DNA from: Aureimonas sp. Leaf324
GTDB lineage: Bacteria; Pseudomonadota; Alphaproteobacteria; Rhizobiales; Rhizobiaceae
DNA: 64,000 bases
Direction: 5' to 3'
NCBI RefSeq assembly: GCF_001423245.1
Contig: NZ_LMOH01000008.1
Span: forward strand, 974-64,973
Shown here: positions 62,143 to 64,000 of the stretch, piece after piece
Layout of the letters: each line of letters begins with the position of its first letter
Position numbering within the stretch: the first letter of the stretch is position 1
Position numbers and translations under genes: made by a program
Notes under the pieces: generated by a model
The model's database searches: none
Seen by the model: only the letters and a program-made list of their open reading frames with translations
Told to the model about the DNA's origin: nothing

Positions 62143-63776
62143 CGGGCGTGTCCCTCGCGGTCCTTGATATGCTGGGTCAGGAAGGCTTCGACGTCGCCGG
62201 CCGGCATCGGGCGGCCCGTCAGATAGCCCTGGACGTGCGTGCAGCGCTCCTCCCGGATGCGTGCGAGCTGTTCGGCGGTCTCGACGCCCTCGGCCGTGAT
62301 CGCCATGCCGAGACTGGTGCCGAGCCCCGCGACGGCGCGAAGGATCGCCTCGCTGTCGGCGTTCGCGTTGGCGACGAAGGAGCGGTCGATCTTGATCTTG
62401 TTGAACGGAAACTTCTGGAGATAGCTGAGCGACGAGTAGCCGGTGCCGAAGTCGTCCATCGAGATCTTGACGCCGAGGTCGCTGAGGGCCGCGAGCGTCT
62501 TCAGGACGTTGTCGGTGTCGTCGAGGAGAACCCCCTCGGTGATCTCGATCTCCAGACGGTGGGCGGGCAGGCCCGACTTCTCGAGCGCCGAGGCGACGGT
62601 GGCGAGCAGCGTGTCCGCCTTGAACTGGAGGGGCGAGACGTTCACCGCGACGATCATCTCGCCCGGCCAGGACATCGCCTCGTGGCAGGCCGTCCGCAGC
62701 ACCCATTCGCCGATCCTGACGATCAGGCCGTTCTCCTCGGCCAGCGAGATGAAGTCGAGCGGAGGGATGGAGCCCTTCGTCGGGTGCTTCCAGCGCAGGA
62801 GCGCCTCGAACCCGATGCAGGTGTCGGTGGCGAGATCGAGGAAGGGCTGGAAGTTCAGCTCGAACTGCTTCAGCGCCAGCGCCCGGCGCAGGTCGATCTC
62901 CATCTCGCGCCGCTTGTGCAGGAGCTCGTCCATGCCGGCCTCGAACATCCGGTATCGACCGCGACCGGCGCGCTTGGCCTCGTAGAGGGCGAGGTCGCCG
63001 TTGCGCAGCATGTCCCGCGCCTGGGTGACCGAGCCCTGCAGCGCGACGCCGACGCTGGCCCCGATGTTGATCGTGTGGCCGCTGAGGACATAGGTCCGTC
63101 CCACGAGATCGACGATCCGGGCCGCGAGCTTCTCGGCGTCCGCCGCCTCGCGCACGCCCGCTTGCAGGACGACGAACTCGTCGCCGCCGAGCCGCGCCAC
63201 GACGTCGCCCTTGCGGCAGGCGCTGACGAGACGGTCGGCGACCTTCTTCAGGAGGAGATCGCCGATCCCGTGTCCGAGCGTGTCGTTGATCATCTTGAAG
63301 CGGTCGAGGTCGAGGCAGTGGACCGCGATCGGCGCCTCCTCGCTGCGGGCGAGCGCGCCGGTCAGGTGCGACAGGAACATGTTGCGCTTCGCCAGCCCGG
63401 TCAGGTCGTCGAGGTCCGAGGCGATGGCGGGGCGGTCCTGCGTGGCCGAGGGGCGCAGATCGACCACGAACCGGCCCTCCCCGACGGGCGCGAGGGTCGC
63501 GTCGTAGGGAACGTCCCCTTTCGTCGTGAGACTCATGGAGGCGCCCCGGCTCGCGTCGAGGGCGGGAAGCGCCAGGCCGGAGCCGAGGTCGCGCACGTTC
63601 AGCCCGACGACCCATCCGCCGAACGCGGCTTCGGCCGCTGCGTTGGCATAGGTCACCGTCCCCTCAGCGCCCAATGCCAGCACCGGATGGGGAAGCGCCT
63701 GGAGCATCAGCTCGAAACCCGGCGCCTCGAGGGCGAGGACTGGCGCCGCCGGCGCAGCGGGTGTTAGAACGTTCAT
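62139..63776 (-). CDS. PAS-GGDEF-EAL cyclic di-GMP signalling protein
   Basis: 545 residues from ATG 63776 (MNVLTPAAPAAPVLALEAPG). An N-terminal PAS-like region (about 20-110) precedes a GGDEF domain (RLGGDEFVVL, 195-204) with an RxxD inhibitory site five residues ahead (RKGD, 188-191). The EAL domain follows, with IGFEALLRWK (EAL 324-326), VNVSPLQF, IEITEGVLLD and MDDFGTGYSSLSYL intact, so both synthesis and hydrolysis are possible. No membrane segment is seen. The frame from 63956 adds Arg-rich sequence with no domain. Confidence 0.93.
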   Translation of the reverse strand: MNVLTPAAPAAPVLALEAPGFELMLQALPHPVLALGAEGTVTYANAAAEAAFGGWVVGLNVRDLGSGLALPALDASRGASMSLTTKGDVPYDATLAPVGEGRFVVDLRPSATQDRPAIASDLDDLTGLAKRNMFLSHLTGALARSEEAPIAVHCLDLDRFKMINDTLGHGIGDLLLKKVADRLVSACRKGDVVARLGGDEFVVLQAGVREAADAEKLAARIVDLVGRTYVLSGHTINIGASVGVALQGSVTQARDMLRNGDLALYEAKRAGRGRYRMFEAGMDELLHKRREMEIDLRRALALKQFELNFQPFLDLATDTCIGFEALLRWKHPTKGSIPPLDFISLAEENGLIVRIGEWVLRTACHEAMSWPGEMIVAVNVSPLQFKADTLLATVASALEKSGLPAHRLEIEITEGVLLDDTDNVLKTLAALSDLGVKISMDDFGTGYSSLSYLQKFPFNKIKIDRSFVANANADSEAILRAVAGLGTSLGMAITAEGVETAEQLARIREERCTHVQGYLTGRPMPAGDVEAFLTQHIKDREGHAR

Positions 63777-64000
63777 GGCGGCGTCCACGTCATGGCCAGG
63801 AAGCCGCGAGCATGGCAGGCAAAGGTTAGCGAAGACGCGTCGCGCCAATCGATCGCGTCGCGCCTTCCGACATTTTCGGCGCCACGGCATCCTCCTCGAA
63901 GGTTGGACGCGACGGCCTTCGGATGTCCCGGCGACGGAACCGGATCGCGCTCGCACACGCCCGCTGGCGGTCGCCCGCGCTTTGTCGCAAGGATGCGCGC
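63777..64000. other. Upstream region of the GGDEF-EAL/BLUF operon
   Basis: No gene recognised up to the window edge. It should contain the operon's promoter; no clear operator is seen. Confidence 0.4.

Overview
This is a GC-rich, densely packed chromosomal window. It has many ATGA-overlapping operons, TRAP, TTT and ABC uptake systems, LysR/GntR regulators, a HlyD/DHA2 efflux pair, an MCP ending in EWEDF, and a BLUF/GGDEF-EAL pair. Together these fit an alphaproteobacterium, most likely of the Hyphomicrobiales (an environmental or plant-associated lineage). That placement is an inference from style and gene content; no rRNA or tRNA gene was recognised.

Layout. 0-4 kb (minus): SDR dehydrogenase, TRAP transporter dctPQM and the start of a DhaK-type kinase, probably one operon, divergent from a LysR gene. 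4.1-8.0 kb (plus): LysR, a TIM-barrel sugar isomerase and a split transketolase. 8.0-13.6 kb: a LysR gene divergent from a ribose-type ABC transporter and an SMP-30 lactonase, with a perfect 19-bp palindrome between them. 14.0-27.9 kb (minus): one 14-gene operon. It holds two tandem binding proteins, a PotABC-like transporter, two SIS-domain proteins, two PfkB kinases, a BtpA/SgcQ protein, two PuuE-like deacetylases, an Asp/Glu-racemase-fold protein lacking both catalytic cysteines, and an ATZ/TRZ-type amidohydrolase. This looks like an undescribed route for a glycosylated ureide-, hydantoin- or Amadori-like nutrient.

28-35 kb is an eroded accessory zone. It contains an M15-like protein, an IS3-family element whose transposase carries an in-frame TAG, a broken beta-helix gene with a 9-bp tandem repeat, an SDR/NTF2-like pair with its LysR, and remnants of an IS5-type transposase and an esterase. 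35-45 kb holds a GntR pair controlling a polar amino-acid ABC transporter, a DapA-family lyase, a 969-residue fusion of the HcnA, HcnB and HcnC modules of a D-amino-acid-type dehydrogenase, a DUF3830 protein and an atypical M20 protein. A shared TGGTATRCCA palindrome marks the two promoters. 45-51 kb holds a PrpF-type tautomerase with tctCBA and a divergent LysR.

51-64 kb is more housekeeping-like: CorA, a PQQ-type sugar dehydrogenase, a small membrane protein, an MCP, a PuuE-like deacetylase gene broken by a TGG-to-TGA change, a GNAT acetyltransferase, EmrAB-type efflux genes, and a BLUF photoreceptor overlapping a GGDEF-EAL protein that together suggest blue-light control of cyclic di-GMP.
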